Shown here: piece after piece, positions 23,311-34,834 of the stretch
Layout of the letters: every line of letters begins with the position of its first letter
Position numbering within the stretch: the stretch's first letter is position 1
NCBI GenBank assembly: GCA_947623455.1
Contig: OX392527.1
Span: 51,566,401 to 51,630,400 of the forward strand
Length of the DNA: 64,000 bases
Direction: 5' to 3'
DNA from: Mimachlamys varia
Taxonomy: Eukaryota; Mollusca; Bivalvia; Pectinida; Pectinidae
Program-made: the position numbers and the translations under genes
The notes under the pieces: generated by a model
What the model was told of the DNA's origin: nothing
The model's database searches: none
The model's input: only the letters and a program-made list of their open reading frames with translations

Positions 23311-24480
23311 CTGAAGTCCCAGCTGATGCCAGATCATGTCCTGAAGTCCCAGCTGATGACAGTTCATGTCCTGAAGTCCCAGCTGATGCCAGATCATGTC
23401 CTAAAGTCCCAGCTGATGCCAGATCATGTCCTGAAGTCCCACCTGATGCCAGATCATGTCCTGAAGTCCCAGCTGATGCCAGATCATGTCGTAAAGTCCC
23501 AGCTGATGCCAGATCATGTCCTGAAGTCCCACCTGATGCCAGATCATGTCCTGAAGTCCCACCTGATGCCAGATCATGTCCTGAGGTCCCAGCTGATGAC
23601 AGATCATGTCCTGAAGTCCCAGCAGATGCCAGATCATATCCTAAAGTCCCAGCTGATGCCAGATCATGTCCTGAAGTCCCACCTGATGCCAGATCATGTC
23701 CTGAAGTCCCAGCTGATGACAGATCATGTCCTGAAGTCCCAGCTGATGCCAGATCATGTCCTAAATTCCCAGCTGATGCCAGATCATGTCCTGAAGTCCC
23801 ACCTGATGCCAGATCATGTCCTGAAGTCCCAGCTGATGACAGATCATGTCCTGAGGTCCAAGCTGATGCCAGATCATGTCCTAAAGTCCAAGCTGATGCC
23901 AGATCATGTCCTGAAGTCCCACCTGATGCCAGATCATGTCCTGAAGTCCCAGCTGATGACAGATCATGTCCTGAAGTCCAAGCTGATGCCAGATCATGTC
24001 CTGAAGTCCCAGCTGATGCCAAATCTGTGTCATCCTGAAGTCCCACCTGATGCCAGATCATGTCCTGAAGTCCCAGCTGATGCCAGATCATGTCCTGAAG
24101 TCCCACCTGATGCCAGATCATGTCCTGAAGACCCACCTGATGCCAGAGCATGTCCTGAAGTCCCACCTGATGCCAGAGCATGTCCTGAAGTCCCAGCTGA
24201 TGACAGTTCATGTCCTGAAGTCCCAGCTGATGCCAGATCATGTTCTAAAGTCCCACCTGATGCCAGATCATGTCCTGAAGTCCCAGCTGATGCCAGATCA
24301 TGTCCTGAAGTCCCACCTGATGCCAGATCATGTCCTGAAGTCCCACCTGATGCCAGATAATGTCCTGAAGTCCCACCTGATGCCAGATCAAGTCCTGAAG
24401 TCCCAGCTGATGCCAGATCATGTCCTGAAGTCCTACCTGATGCCAGATCATGTCCTGAAGTCCCACCTGATGCCAGATCG
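23311..24480 (+). repeat. minisatellite, 30-bp unit, about 39 copies, with 120-bp higher-order repeat
   Basis: The unit is ctgaagtcccagctgatgcc followed by agatcatgtc. Variants are ctaaag for ctgaag, acctgatgcc for agctgatgcc, and gatgac for gatgcc. From 23581 to 24000 they occur in the fixed order gatgac, plain, ctaaag, acctg, giving a 120-bp period. A 34-nt unit at 24001-24034 shifts the phase by 4. Long frames are open on both strands (up to 350 residues), a by-product of a stop-free unit whose length is a multiple of 3. Confidence 0.96.
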
Positions 24481-26903
24481 TTGTAGTTAACCTTACTTAT
24501 ATATTGCCAGTTGATAAATGATCTAGACAGAGTCATTCACAAGAGTGTATATATTTATGTGTCATAACTTATTTCATGATTCCCATTATATAAGTTGATG
24601 TGTATATACAACAGTACAGCACACTCAAAGTTTGGCACTATAGACCTGGCTGTGCATGTTTCAGCACAGACATAAACATGTTAACAATTTATCTCACAAA
24701 ACTAGTAATAGCACAGGACAGCCAGAGATTCTTACTCCAGGAACTATCAGAACAGTTATTGGGATTAGAGTTGATCTCTGACATTTTTTTTTCATTTGTT
24801 TCCAAAACCATTTATATTTAAGAATTACACGGTAAATTGTACATGTAATTCTGACAATACTTAAATTTCCGTTTCAGGAACACAAATAATTATGTCAAAG
24901 TCAAAGCTTTTATGCATTTGTACATGTATGTACATTGTATACATGTGATTTTCAGAACTTATTGGTATATATTTCTTTTTGAAGAAAATTGTTCAAACTC
25001 TAAATTAAAATGACTGTCCTTCATACTCTGAACTCGCATTATGCAACAGAAAGTATAAATCAAGGAAAGACTTTCATTTTAAGTAGAATTACTTTCTATA
25101 CATCAGTGTACTGTACATACACTGCGCATGCACTGTGAGACTCTTTATGATCTGTATTTCATACTTTTTCAAAAACTGCCCATCGAACTCCGAACCATAA
25201 AAAAACTGGACATATACATGTATGTATACGACATATCCATCATCTGTGATGCAGGTTTCCATGGTAACAAATATTTTCAATGACACTATACACCGAAGAC
25301 CAAGGGTGGTGTTTTCGCAGCGTGAGAATCACCTAAGTGTGTGTTAATGGTTACAAAAGAGACTGACATCATGCACGCTAATCACCGAGTCTGTGAGGTT
25401 TTTTGTAGAGAACATAAACGTTACAGCATCCTCATCAATTAGATGCACATGTCGAGAAAGAAGGGAATACAACAGCATAGTGATGAGCGATGCTGCGATT
25501 TGTTTATAGCGCCAGGTACAATAAAACGTTTAATGAGCCAAGTTCCTTATAACAAGTGTGCTTTCAGTACAAACCTGCCGAACGGAGGCCTTCTGGTAAT
25601 ATCTATCATATAGAATGGCTAAATCTGGATACTTGTGTTTTCATTCCTAAGAATGTTCGTTTGCAGAAAACTTGGCTGAAGCATCTTCTTCTCGTTAAAT
25701 TAAAGTACATTATGTTACTATACAAGTTTGCCGAAGATATTTATAACTATATACATTTTGTAACTCATTAAAGTTCACCTGTACATGTTGTTTTATTTGA
25801 ATTTGTATAGATTTACTTAATATATGAAAACAATTTAACAGAAAATACTACCAAATCGCCTTTCATCAATGTCAACTTACAACAACAAGTATTGCATGGA
25901 TATATATATACTGTATATCATAGGTGTAACCTCTGAAACCTCCAATGAAGGAGATCTCCCTCATTCCATCTTTCCAATGAGGGAGAAAATGCGTGAAATG
26001 TGACTGAAACTGCATTGCTCAATTTGTCTTTCCCATTTTATGTATCAGTATAACTTCAAAAGGTATTCATTTGATCCAGACACACCTGTTATGGTCATTA
26101 CACATACCCTGCAGTAACTAGCTAGCTATATAGGAGATCATTTGACCACAGGATGTAGATTCTGAGTTTGGACTTGGATGAGGGAGATTTCAAGGGAGAT
26201 TGGTAAATTTTGGTCAAAATGAGGGGTATGATATTTTCAAGCCAACCCTGAATGAGACACATGGAGATTTCAAATTTTTCACCCATCAATTTTATATACT
26301 TTCAATATTAATCAGTGAATATGCTGATCACAATTCATTCCTCCTGTTAAATACAACTGTATATAATGACTTATAATTAATATCTAAGAGAACAAAACTG
26401 CCTTTTTAAAGAATTTTGTAGCCCTAAGGGGTTTTATTTTTGATGTTTTTGATTTGGAGCAGGGAGATCAAATCTGCATCATGGAATTTCAAAAAGTTGG
26501 TAATTATACATGTATACAATGCTTTACTTATAACACAAAAATTCCATATAAAAATGCTGAATTCTTTGGTTAGCAAATTTTAAACTTTGGCCAGGTGTTA
26601 ATGATCAGTGTTAAATAACTAGGTCACTTTGGAATAAACACATGTATACAAAATCTACAACACAACCTATACTCCTACTTAGAGCCTAGATAAGGTAAAC
26701 AGTACAGGTAAGTCCACAGGTAACTATTGTTGACAGTACCTAGCGATCTCTTGGCCTGTGGTTCGCCAGGTATTGTCACCTGTATCTCGTTAGATCTAGA
26801 CACACCTGGAGGTCACTACACTACACAAGGTACACACCTGGATCTCATAGACATATATATATATACATTGTATATAGGTCACTAATAAAGGTAGACTTTA
26901 GTA

Positions 26904-29900
26904 CAATACAATACATACAATACAATATATTTTATTAAAAGTGTCACATGTCAATTTTACATATAAAATTACATAATGTAAGCATATTATAAAATATACA
27001 ACATTTTATTAAGATTGACAACCAGCCTATTAAGGCTTACGAGACACTAAATATTGTAGTACCTGTACAGCTAGATATGGAAACTATTTCACTGTTGTTA
27101 AGAAAGTGGTGTTTAAAAACACATTCTTCTGCGATACATCTTGTGAACTGTGCTTGCTAACATATATTGCAAATTGGATTCATTCATTAAAAAATTGAGC
27201 TTCTGTACATTATTTAAAAAGTTAAAATATGGACAAATCTGTTCAGCTATGGTAAAAAGATGAGCTCTGATATCTGAATAAAAATCGCATACAAGTAAGA
27301 AATGACATTCGTCTTCTATACAATTTAGATCACATAATGTACAAACCCTATTTTCTAAAGCTATTATGGGACGAGAATACCGACCCGTCTCAATATTCAA
27401 CTTTAAATTGCCGCTACGGAATTTAGCTATAACCTGTCTATATCTGAAATCCATAATACTAGAGGCATATGTTTCGGTATGATTACTGGTTTTATACAAC
27501 CTATACGTTCTCAGCTTATTGCCATTGTTACATTTTTTGTCATTGTGTAACTCGTTAAACCATTTTAAATTATCGACACTTATAAAATGATACTTAATTA
27601 ACTTGATACATTCTTTGGTAGATATTAAAGGATTGCCGATCAGTTGATCTAGGTTATTGTCTCTTAGTAGGTGCACAACTCTGCTATCCCAACTGCCTTT
27701 GATAGAGAGTGACCAATTATGAACTTTTTTCAATAGTCTATTTTCCTCTACGGATTTTAAATATATCCACAGTCTACAAACTTCTACTTTCTGGTTGAAT
27801 TCGCAAGAGTTCCATCCAAGATCGCCTCGTGCGGCGATATTGGACCCGTTTTTTCCCGTTCCGAGGAAGTATCTGCACGCACGGTTTTGCACTGTTTGAA
27901 CGAAACGGTATTTGTTATGTCCCCATAGCGCTCCACCATAGAAAAGAACAGGTTCCACTAGAGACGTGTATAGTTGTTTGAAAACTGCCAGCGACATCCC
28001 TCCCGCGAATTTCGATTTAGTTATAACTGCACTTAAGGCTCTATTTGCTGATTTAGCTAACTCACGCACTGAAACCGTCAGATCCAGATATTCTGTAAAC
28101 CAAAATCCCAAGTATCGATAACGATCAACATATCCAATATCCAAATCTCCACACTTGAAAACGAAAGTAGATCGAAGACTTGAGGGGTTTCTAAAATGGA
28201 TCACTTTTGTTTTATCCTTGTTAATCGAGAGTCGCCATTTATTACACCAATTACGTAGACATTGAAGCATCCGTTGCAGCGAAAGTTCGTCAGAAGCTAG
28301 TAGCGCGATGTCATCCGCGTACATTAGAAGCGAAATCATGTTGTTGTCGAATTTTACTCCACATTGTAAAGCCTTAATGTCACTCGCCAGGTCGTTCACA
28401 TAGATAGAAAATAGAGCAGGCGAGATATTACAGCCTTGTTTTACTCCTTGTGAGACGTTAAACCAGTCGGTGACGTAATTATTTAGACGTACTGCACATC
28501 TGACGTCACTGTATAACGATTTGACGGCGTCCATGAAAGCTCCGTCGATACCGATTGCGTATAATTTATACCACAAGCACTCGCGGTTAACGGTGTCAAA
28601 CGCCTTCCGTAAATCAACAAAGCATACAAAAGTCGAAAGTTTTTTCAATTTCCTATTATTGACGATATTATAAAGAGAATAAATGTGATCCAGGCAACTT
28701 CTTTTCCGACGAAAACCATTCTGTTCGTCTGCCAGTACATCGTGTAATTCTAGCCATTTGTTTAATCTTTGGCCGAGAATGTCTGTGTAGATTTTACAAG
28801 GAATAGATAGTAATGAAATTCCGCGGTAACTAAGAGGATCTGTGGGATCTTTGGTGTCCGATTTCGGAATTGGCTGTATTATTCCTGATGACCAGTCACG
28901 TGGTATCTCTCCATTAACGAAACAATGTGTAAATATTTTAAGGAGAGCGTTAACGCTAACATCGTTACGAAGTACATCCGCTGGAATATTGTCGAAGCCG
29001 GTTGATTTTCCCAGTTTTGCCCTGTATAAAGCGGTTTTCACCTCCTCACGTGTAATTACGGCGTTTAATATGGTAGTATCTAAGGGACGACCCGGCCCGG
29101 CGGCACCATCCCTTAAACATCCCTTTATTGTTTCCAGATGGGCATCATCAAACGTCTCCGTAGTAGCAGTACCATTGTATAATGTTTTGTATGATGACTG
29201 CCAGTGCTTCAGAACACTGTCCACGTTTGATACACTATTGCCGTCAGAGTCGGTCACCGTCATTGGTATGCGAGATGAGCGGTCATTTGCCATACCATAT
29301 TTACCAATTTCTCTCCACAACTCCCGCGATTTATTCTCAGAATGTAGGTCGTGTAATTTTGATTGCTCCTTAAGTTGGTAGCGACGTTTTGATTTTCGGT
29401 TCAGTTTGTCGAATTTTTTACGTTCATGTAAAAAGTTGGTCTTAAGCCTCCTTCTCGTAGTCGCGTGTCCCTTACACTTTAACCATTCGCGTTCCTTTTC
29501 CCGCGCTAAATTACACTGGAGTTCCAAATCCTGATTCCAGTAAGGTTTGTATAATGATTTCTTGTGTTTCTGTGGTATAATTTTTGTTACTTTACTTTCC
29601 ATATGTTTGTCCATTTGAGATATGATAAATTCACTAAAGTCAGTATAAGCCTTATTTACATCACTAAGTTGATTAATGTCATGTTCTATTTTCAGTAATG
29701 TTGCTGTAATGTCCTCACGATATACTTCGCCGTTGAGAAAGTCGGGGGGGAGCGAAGATAGGATATAACGCTTTTTCTTGGTACTGTTTTGAATGACATT
29801 TTCCTTTTCAGTTATGTTCACTTTCGTCTGCAGTGTCCAGTGTAGTACTGAGTGGTCTGGGACACTATCATGTCCACGCAGACCCAGTTCATCTATAGTG

Positions 29901-30038
29901 TCCGATATCGTCTTTACCTTAAAATCACTGTAAAGAGATAATTGTTCGTGTGGGACTATGACGTAGTCAACGACGGAGCGACCGCGATGAGAAATGTGTG
30001 TAAAATTATCAGTACCCAAACGACCATTCAACACGCAT
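26904..30038 (-). mobile_element. 5'-truncated non-LTR retrotransposon (LINE)
   Basis: A minus-strand LINE of about 3.1 kb. Its 3' end, at low coordinates, carries a TTGTA/TATTG-type pentanucleotide tail (26904-26935). The 5' end starts inside the endonuclease domain. The 9-bp string actttagta sits at both edges (26895-26903 and 30039-30047) and is the likely target-site duplication. That places the truncation point at 30038, a few codons into the apparent frame. Same strand as the host CASKIN-like gene. Confidence 0.85.
27113..30038 (-). CDS. LINE ORF2-type protein fragment: endonuclease end, reverse transcriptase, C-terminal zinc motif
   Basis: A single open frame of about 975 residues without internal stops. 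Counting residues from 30052, the order is: the end of an APE-type endonuclease (GRSVVDYVIVP at about 25-35 and a PDHSVLHW match to the family's SDH motif near 65-72); a reverse transcriptase with DLRKAFDTVN at about 480, QGVKQGCNISPALFSIYVND downstream and the catalytic YADD at about 578-581; and a C-terminal CTLC...DECHFLLVC zinc-finger-like motif near 904-922. The start of the endonuclease, including its first catalytic residues, is missing, and no ATG opens the frame; the upstream in-frame codons up to the stop near 30110 belong to flanking DNA. The intact frame suggests a recent insertion. It copies its own RNA by target-primed reverse transcription when complete; this copy should be unable to nick DNA itself. 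Confidence 0.9.
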
Positions 30039-31045
30039 ACTTTAGTAGACAACTCCAGTACACACCAAACAGGTATTACATATATAGTATATAGCCAGCT
30101 GGGGAATTAGGCCTGAGGGATGCAACTGTCACTGTATATATATATATATGACATGCAAATATATTGCAACTGTATGGACATTTATATTAATTATTAAAGA
30201 CCAAGTTATGATGCACATTTTCACCATGCCATTTCATTAACTACACAGAAATATCTGATCATCATGAACATGACAAAAGATATTACCAATACCTGCAGTT
30301 ACAGTAATTTTGCTACGCGCTCATTGTATATTATACATGTATACATACATATCAAATTAATAAATAATGCAAAATGCACTATATGGAAAAAGGTAATCTG
30401 AACCCAGGTCCATTTCAATATTCATTATGTAACTATATTACATGTGACAGGGAAATTGCTCCTGACAGCGTAAGGATACATGTATATTTGAGCTCCTGTT
30501 CCCTTCGGCTAATTATATTACAATATTACATGTATTCAGTTAAATGTATATTAGAAACCGACTTGTTATAATTCAATATTCTCAAAGTTAGGTATTTATT
30601 CTAATATTTCACTTCAACAACAGAAATGGTAAACATGGCACATGTAATTTGTTTTTCAATGGAATTCTTTTGACACTTTTCGCAGTTGATGTATGTACAT
30701 GTATATCTACTGATCAAATCGATACCATGATCAATGGACAGAAAAGCTTTCAGGTTCTGCACTCTTATGCAGTTCCATGACACTAATGTTATATACAAGA
30801 CATATATACATGTTTATATTTATATAAATACCAATGTACAAAGTATGTGACATCATTGCAATTGACAATCATTGTTTGTGTGGAAAAATGTGCCGATCAT
30901 GATTATACATACAGTTAATTAAAGGACAGTTTTGCAGAATGTAAAGCATCATATTATGGTATAATTTAATTACCACACAAGTATCATATCACACTTTTTA
31001 TTACACAAATGGTAATTATTTTTATATACCATACTTGCCCTTGAA

Positions 31046-31086
31046 ATTTCCGGGGGTGGGGGGGGGGTGGGGGTGGGGGTGGGGGA
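31046..31086 (+). repeat. G-rich simple repeat
   Basis: Runs of five to nine G separated by single T (ggggggtgggggtggggg style). Similar poly-G tracts occur at 36411-36423, 40322-40342 and 43060-43070. Confidence 0.9.
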
Positions 31087-32529
31087 GATTACATGTGCTC
31101 AGAATTGAAAACATAAATATAATGTGTTTACATGTACATGTACATTCAGAGGAAAAATAACCTGTTTAAATGGCTTCTTTTGAGCTCTTCTTTCAGATGA
31201 AGGCAGCATCAGATCTTTAAAAATAGGCAAATTCCAAAGTTGAAAATGCACCATTTTTGGGTCCAAAATCGGGAGTCTCCCTCCTATAAATAGGGAGGGT
31301 TGGCATGTATGTATACATTGCACTTTTTAAGTTCCTTCGGGATAGTGATATATATATATATAAGACCTTGTAAAATATGTCAATACAGATTACATTCAAA
31401 CCCTTGTGCAATATCTTATTTTTCTTTGATGAATTACTGTACCAGGTACATTCTCATATAAAGTTGAAATAATGTATCATATACAGCACCATATAGCTAT
31501 AGTATGCCAAATGTGACATCTTATAATGTACATTTACCATGGTATATGAAATGATTTTTATATAAATCAAGATAAAAGACTTTTTCATGGCCAGTATTTT
31601 TTTCAGACTTGGACTGATCATGTTGCACTAGCTGACACCTATATAGTACTGGTCAGACTGTTTACAACTTTCCCACATACAATGTACAAAATATATTTGT
31701 ATCAATCACTTATACTGTACTAATACATGTATATACAGTGTCATTTATTATCATTACTAGAACACTTTTTGCATTACGTTCCATTTTTAACAAAATGAAT
31801 GTTGCATATTGTATAGTACAATGAATAGTACATACATATGTACGTAGTATTCAAATTCATTTTATTCACTTTAAGCTTTTACAGCTTATCAGTACATGAA
31901 TGTAATAAACAATAATACATGTACAACTGTACATGTACATTATTCATGTACATGTTACAGTATATATACAATACATGTACACTGTATTTATACAATGTAC
32001 GTACAATGTATATACTATTTACCAATACTTTTCAATTTATTATCTATTTAGAAGAGCTAGCTTAACGATCTATAAAAAGATGTTTATTCAAATATTTTTC
32101 ATTCATGGTACATTGTACGTATAATCTCTGTTTAATTCTCAACACATCAAATTTCTAAAGGTTTGTAAGTGTACAAATTGTATATATTAATTATGTGAAA
32201 CTGTTGTTGCCATCTCAAATCACTTGTTTAATTAATTACAAAAGTGCAATTAAACACTGGGAGAATCATGCTTTATCAACTGTATGCAATGCCTCTTCAT
32301 GATCATACCAAGTAACTACAGTACCAAGTGCTGTGCATATTACACAGATGGGGCAGGATCTCTCCACACAATTATATACACACCTGCATATCCACATGCA
32401 CAGGCAATTAATCCAAGGTATATTGACCTACTATTAGCATATAACAGCATACAAATTATACACCTGCCCATTAGTAAGACACTCCAATACCATATTTATT
32501 CTGGTAAAAGGAGCGGGTCTATATATATA

Positions 32530-32640
32530 CTAGTCTCTATCGCTCAGCTGACGGAGCATGCTTCTTTGGCTCAGAGCCGTACGCATATAGATTATCACGT
32601 GAGAGGATCTGTGTTCGATTCCTAGTGGAGGCACGACAGA
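32530..32640 (+). repeat. tRNA-like SINE head, probable
   Basis: tcgctcagctgacggagc resembles a pol III A box and gtgttcgattcctagtgg a B box, about 75 nt apart. I cannot pair an acceptor stem. It is probably a remnant of a tRNA-derived element. Confidence 0.45.
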
Positions 32641-33381
32641 AATGTGTTTTAATCTCCCTGTTTTAGTATATTACAATTTTGATAAACACACCGATGAGAT
32701 TTCATTTTAGCCAGCAGCCTTTCATCAAAATAAAAATAGAAGAATGGTAATGAAGTCTTATGAAATATATATATAGGAACATTGAATTTATAACTTTATG
32801 GAGGAAAAGCAATAATTAGATAATGATTTGGGTATAATTGCTACTGTACCATTTTTTTTAACTCTGTAGGAATCGAATCAAAAGTGCAACTCACAATAGA
32901 AGGAACTTGGAGAAAAGGAGCATAATTAAGGTGTAAATTATATACAGTATTTATGAACTTTAAGAATTTTATCAACCATCTCTAATTATAGTGTACCAAC
33001 ACTGTAACTGTACAAAAACTCTTGTTCTTCAGTTATATAAGTACCGTACTGCAGGTTAATCTAACAACAATCTATTAAAGTAACGACATTTTCATGTAAA
33101 TAACTTATATTAAGAGTTAGTCATGATCAGATACCCATATACATTTATCTAACCATCACAATATCCTGAATGGTAAATTAATGAGCCAACTTTCCCACTA
33201 TCAATATTAATATATATATATTTGGTGTAAGGATTGGTCTGTATGCTAATTACAGTCTAATTAGTACAGCTATATACATATACCATATTCGCTGTATTGA
33301 GCGCCCTGGGCCCCTGAAAAATTTGTTCCAAAGTTGACACTTCATAGGATAACAAAACTAAAATCTGGACTAAAAAAAGTA

Positions 33382-33764
33382 CAGTGGACCCCACTTAATA
33401 TCACTCCTGTTAATATCACATTCCTCTTTATATCAGGTTTTTCCCAGGCACCATTTCTCTCTCTATAAAGTCTATGTAATTTTATTTGGTTAATATCATG
33501 TATTTTGAGGTGAATTCCTCTTAATATCATGGGTTTTTTTATGCTATTTCTATTGATTTCAGATACAATTTGTACAAAATATTGCAAAGAAAATAAAAAA
33601 TAACATTTTTATGAAATAATGTTATCTTATATAGATTGAAACGTCTTCATATGTACATAGAATAGCTTACTTTTAGTTATGGAGATTGGAAATGCACTAG
33701 ATTAACCTGTTAATATCATATTTTTGTCTGACAAAGGCAACATGATATTAAGATGAGTGCACTG
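33382..33764. mobile_element. pogo/Tigger-like MITE, 383 bp, TA-flanked
   Basis: The left end is CAGTGGACCCCACTTAATAT and the reverse complement of the right end is CAGTGCACTCATCTTAATAT. Both are flanked by TA (33380-33381 and 33765-33766), the target duplication of Tc1/mariner/pogo elements. The interior repeats ttaatatca several times. Non-coding. Confidence 0.8.
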
Positions 33765-34435
33765 TATAACCTATTTTGACAAGAATGGATATACTGAATC
33801 ATGATATATATATATGCAACAATCAATTTCAGACAAGTTGTACACATAATGCCAATATTTGTGGGTGTTTTTTCTTGTAAACATGCGCACAGTAAGGTTT
33901 ACTGTACAATTATTAAGAATCACTTACGGGGCGCTTACATAATTTTTATACCTCTGTAGAGGTGGAAGGGGGTGCTTAAAGGGGAGGGCGCTAATGACGA
34001 TGATTATGGTAAATGTAAATATATGTATACAGCTGAAATATATTGATTTTCTATTCAGGTGTTGGTCGCGATAGTGTCTTTAGCTTATAGTACTAATATT
34101 CTTTATGTAAACTGTAATCAACCTAATAAGTTCCTTTAATTAGCAATTAGCAATCTCACAATGGAATGATTAAACAGCAAACAGTTTTTATACAGGTCCA
34201 TATAATGTACCTATATGCAGCTTGAATTGTATATATGATCTATATAATTCCTTGAAATAAAAAATATGTCTTCATGGAGGTTTTGAACAATTTTTAGCTT
34301 ACAATGTATGTGCAATATAATGTTTTTTAACAAGTAATGAAAACTTTTATTAAATATAACGTTCATTAAAGAGAAGCTCCAGATATGTTTAGGACCAGAC
34401 TATACAGAGATCTAGACCAGACATGCATATATGTA

Positions 34436-34570
34436 ACAGGAGAAAGAGAAAATGTAGCGTGCAGACCAGGGTTCAAACCCGGGACCATCCGAACTCTAGA
34501 TGAACACTCTACCACTGAGCTACCGGTCGTCGATGTTCGACCCATGGCCAGTCCAGTTCCGCTACATTCC
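34436..34570 (-). repeat. tRNA-like repeat, copy 1
   Basis: On the minus strand, TAGCTCAGTGGTAGAGTG (A box) is followed 25 nt later by GGGTTTGAACCC (B box), as in a compact tRNA. The bases flanking the boxes do not form a seven-pair acceptor stem, so it is not a working tRNA gene. The unit is bounded by tgtagcg and cgctaca, a short inverted repeat. Confidence 0.65.
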
Positions 34571-34701
34571 TCCCTCTAGCTAGTAGATCCTTTTCTCCAA
34601 GTCTTCGCCTTCAAAGACAACTATTTACAAGTTTGTATATCCCCTTGTTAAGCGTTACCTCTCAATGCTTTAAACAAGGGTTGGCAAGCTCGCCAATTTT
34701 G

Positions 34702-34834
34702 TAACAAGAGAAAGAGAAAATGTAGCGTCCAGACCGGGGTTCGAACCGTACCCGGGACCTTCCGAACTCTAGACGAACACTCTACCACTGAGCTACCTGA
34801 TCCACGATGTTTGACCCAGTCCAGTTTTGCTACA
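34702..34834 (-). repeat. tRNA-like repeat, copy 2
   Basis: Same unit as the copy about 265 bp before it, starting gagaaagagaaaatgtagcg. It has the same A box and a B box split by a small insertion (ggttcgaaccgtacccggga). The two are direct repeats. Confidence 0.65.

Noticed and set aside
23142..24038. A 298-residue frame with a hydrophobic N-terminus followed by SCPEVPADAR-type repeats, resembling a secreted repeat protein
   Set aside because: Other plus-strand and minus-strand frames through the array are just as long (up to 350 residues). The hydrophobic start is AT-rich flanking DNA, and the frame is broken by a repeat-length change at 24001-24034.
23311..24480. Regular 30-bp repeats as a CRISPR array
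   Set aside because: There are no unique spacers between repeats, and the surrounding sequence is an animal intron.
28842..29381. A 179-residue plus-strand frame
   Set aside because: It is the shadow of the LINE reverse transcriptase frame on the opposite strand.
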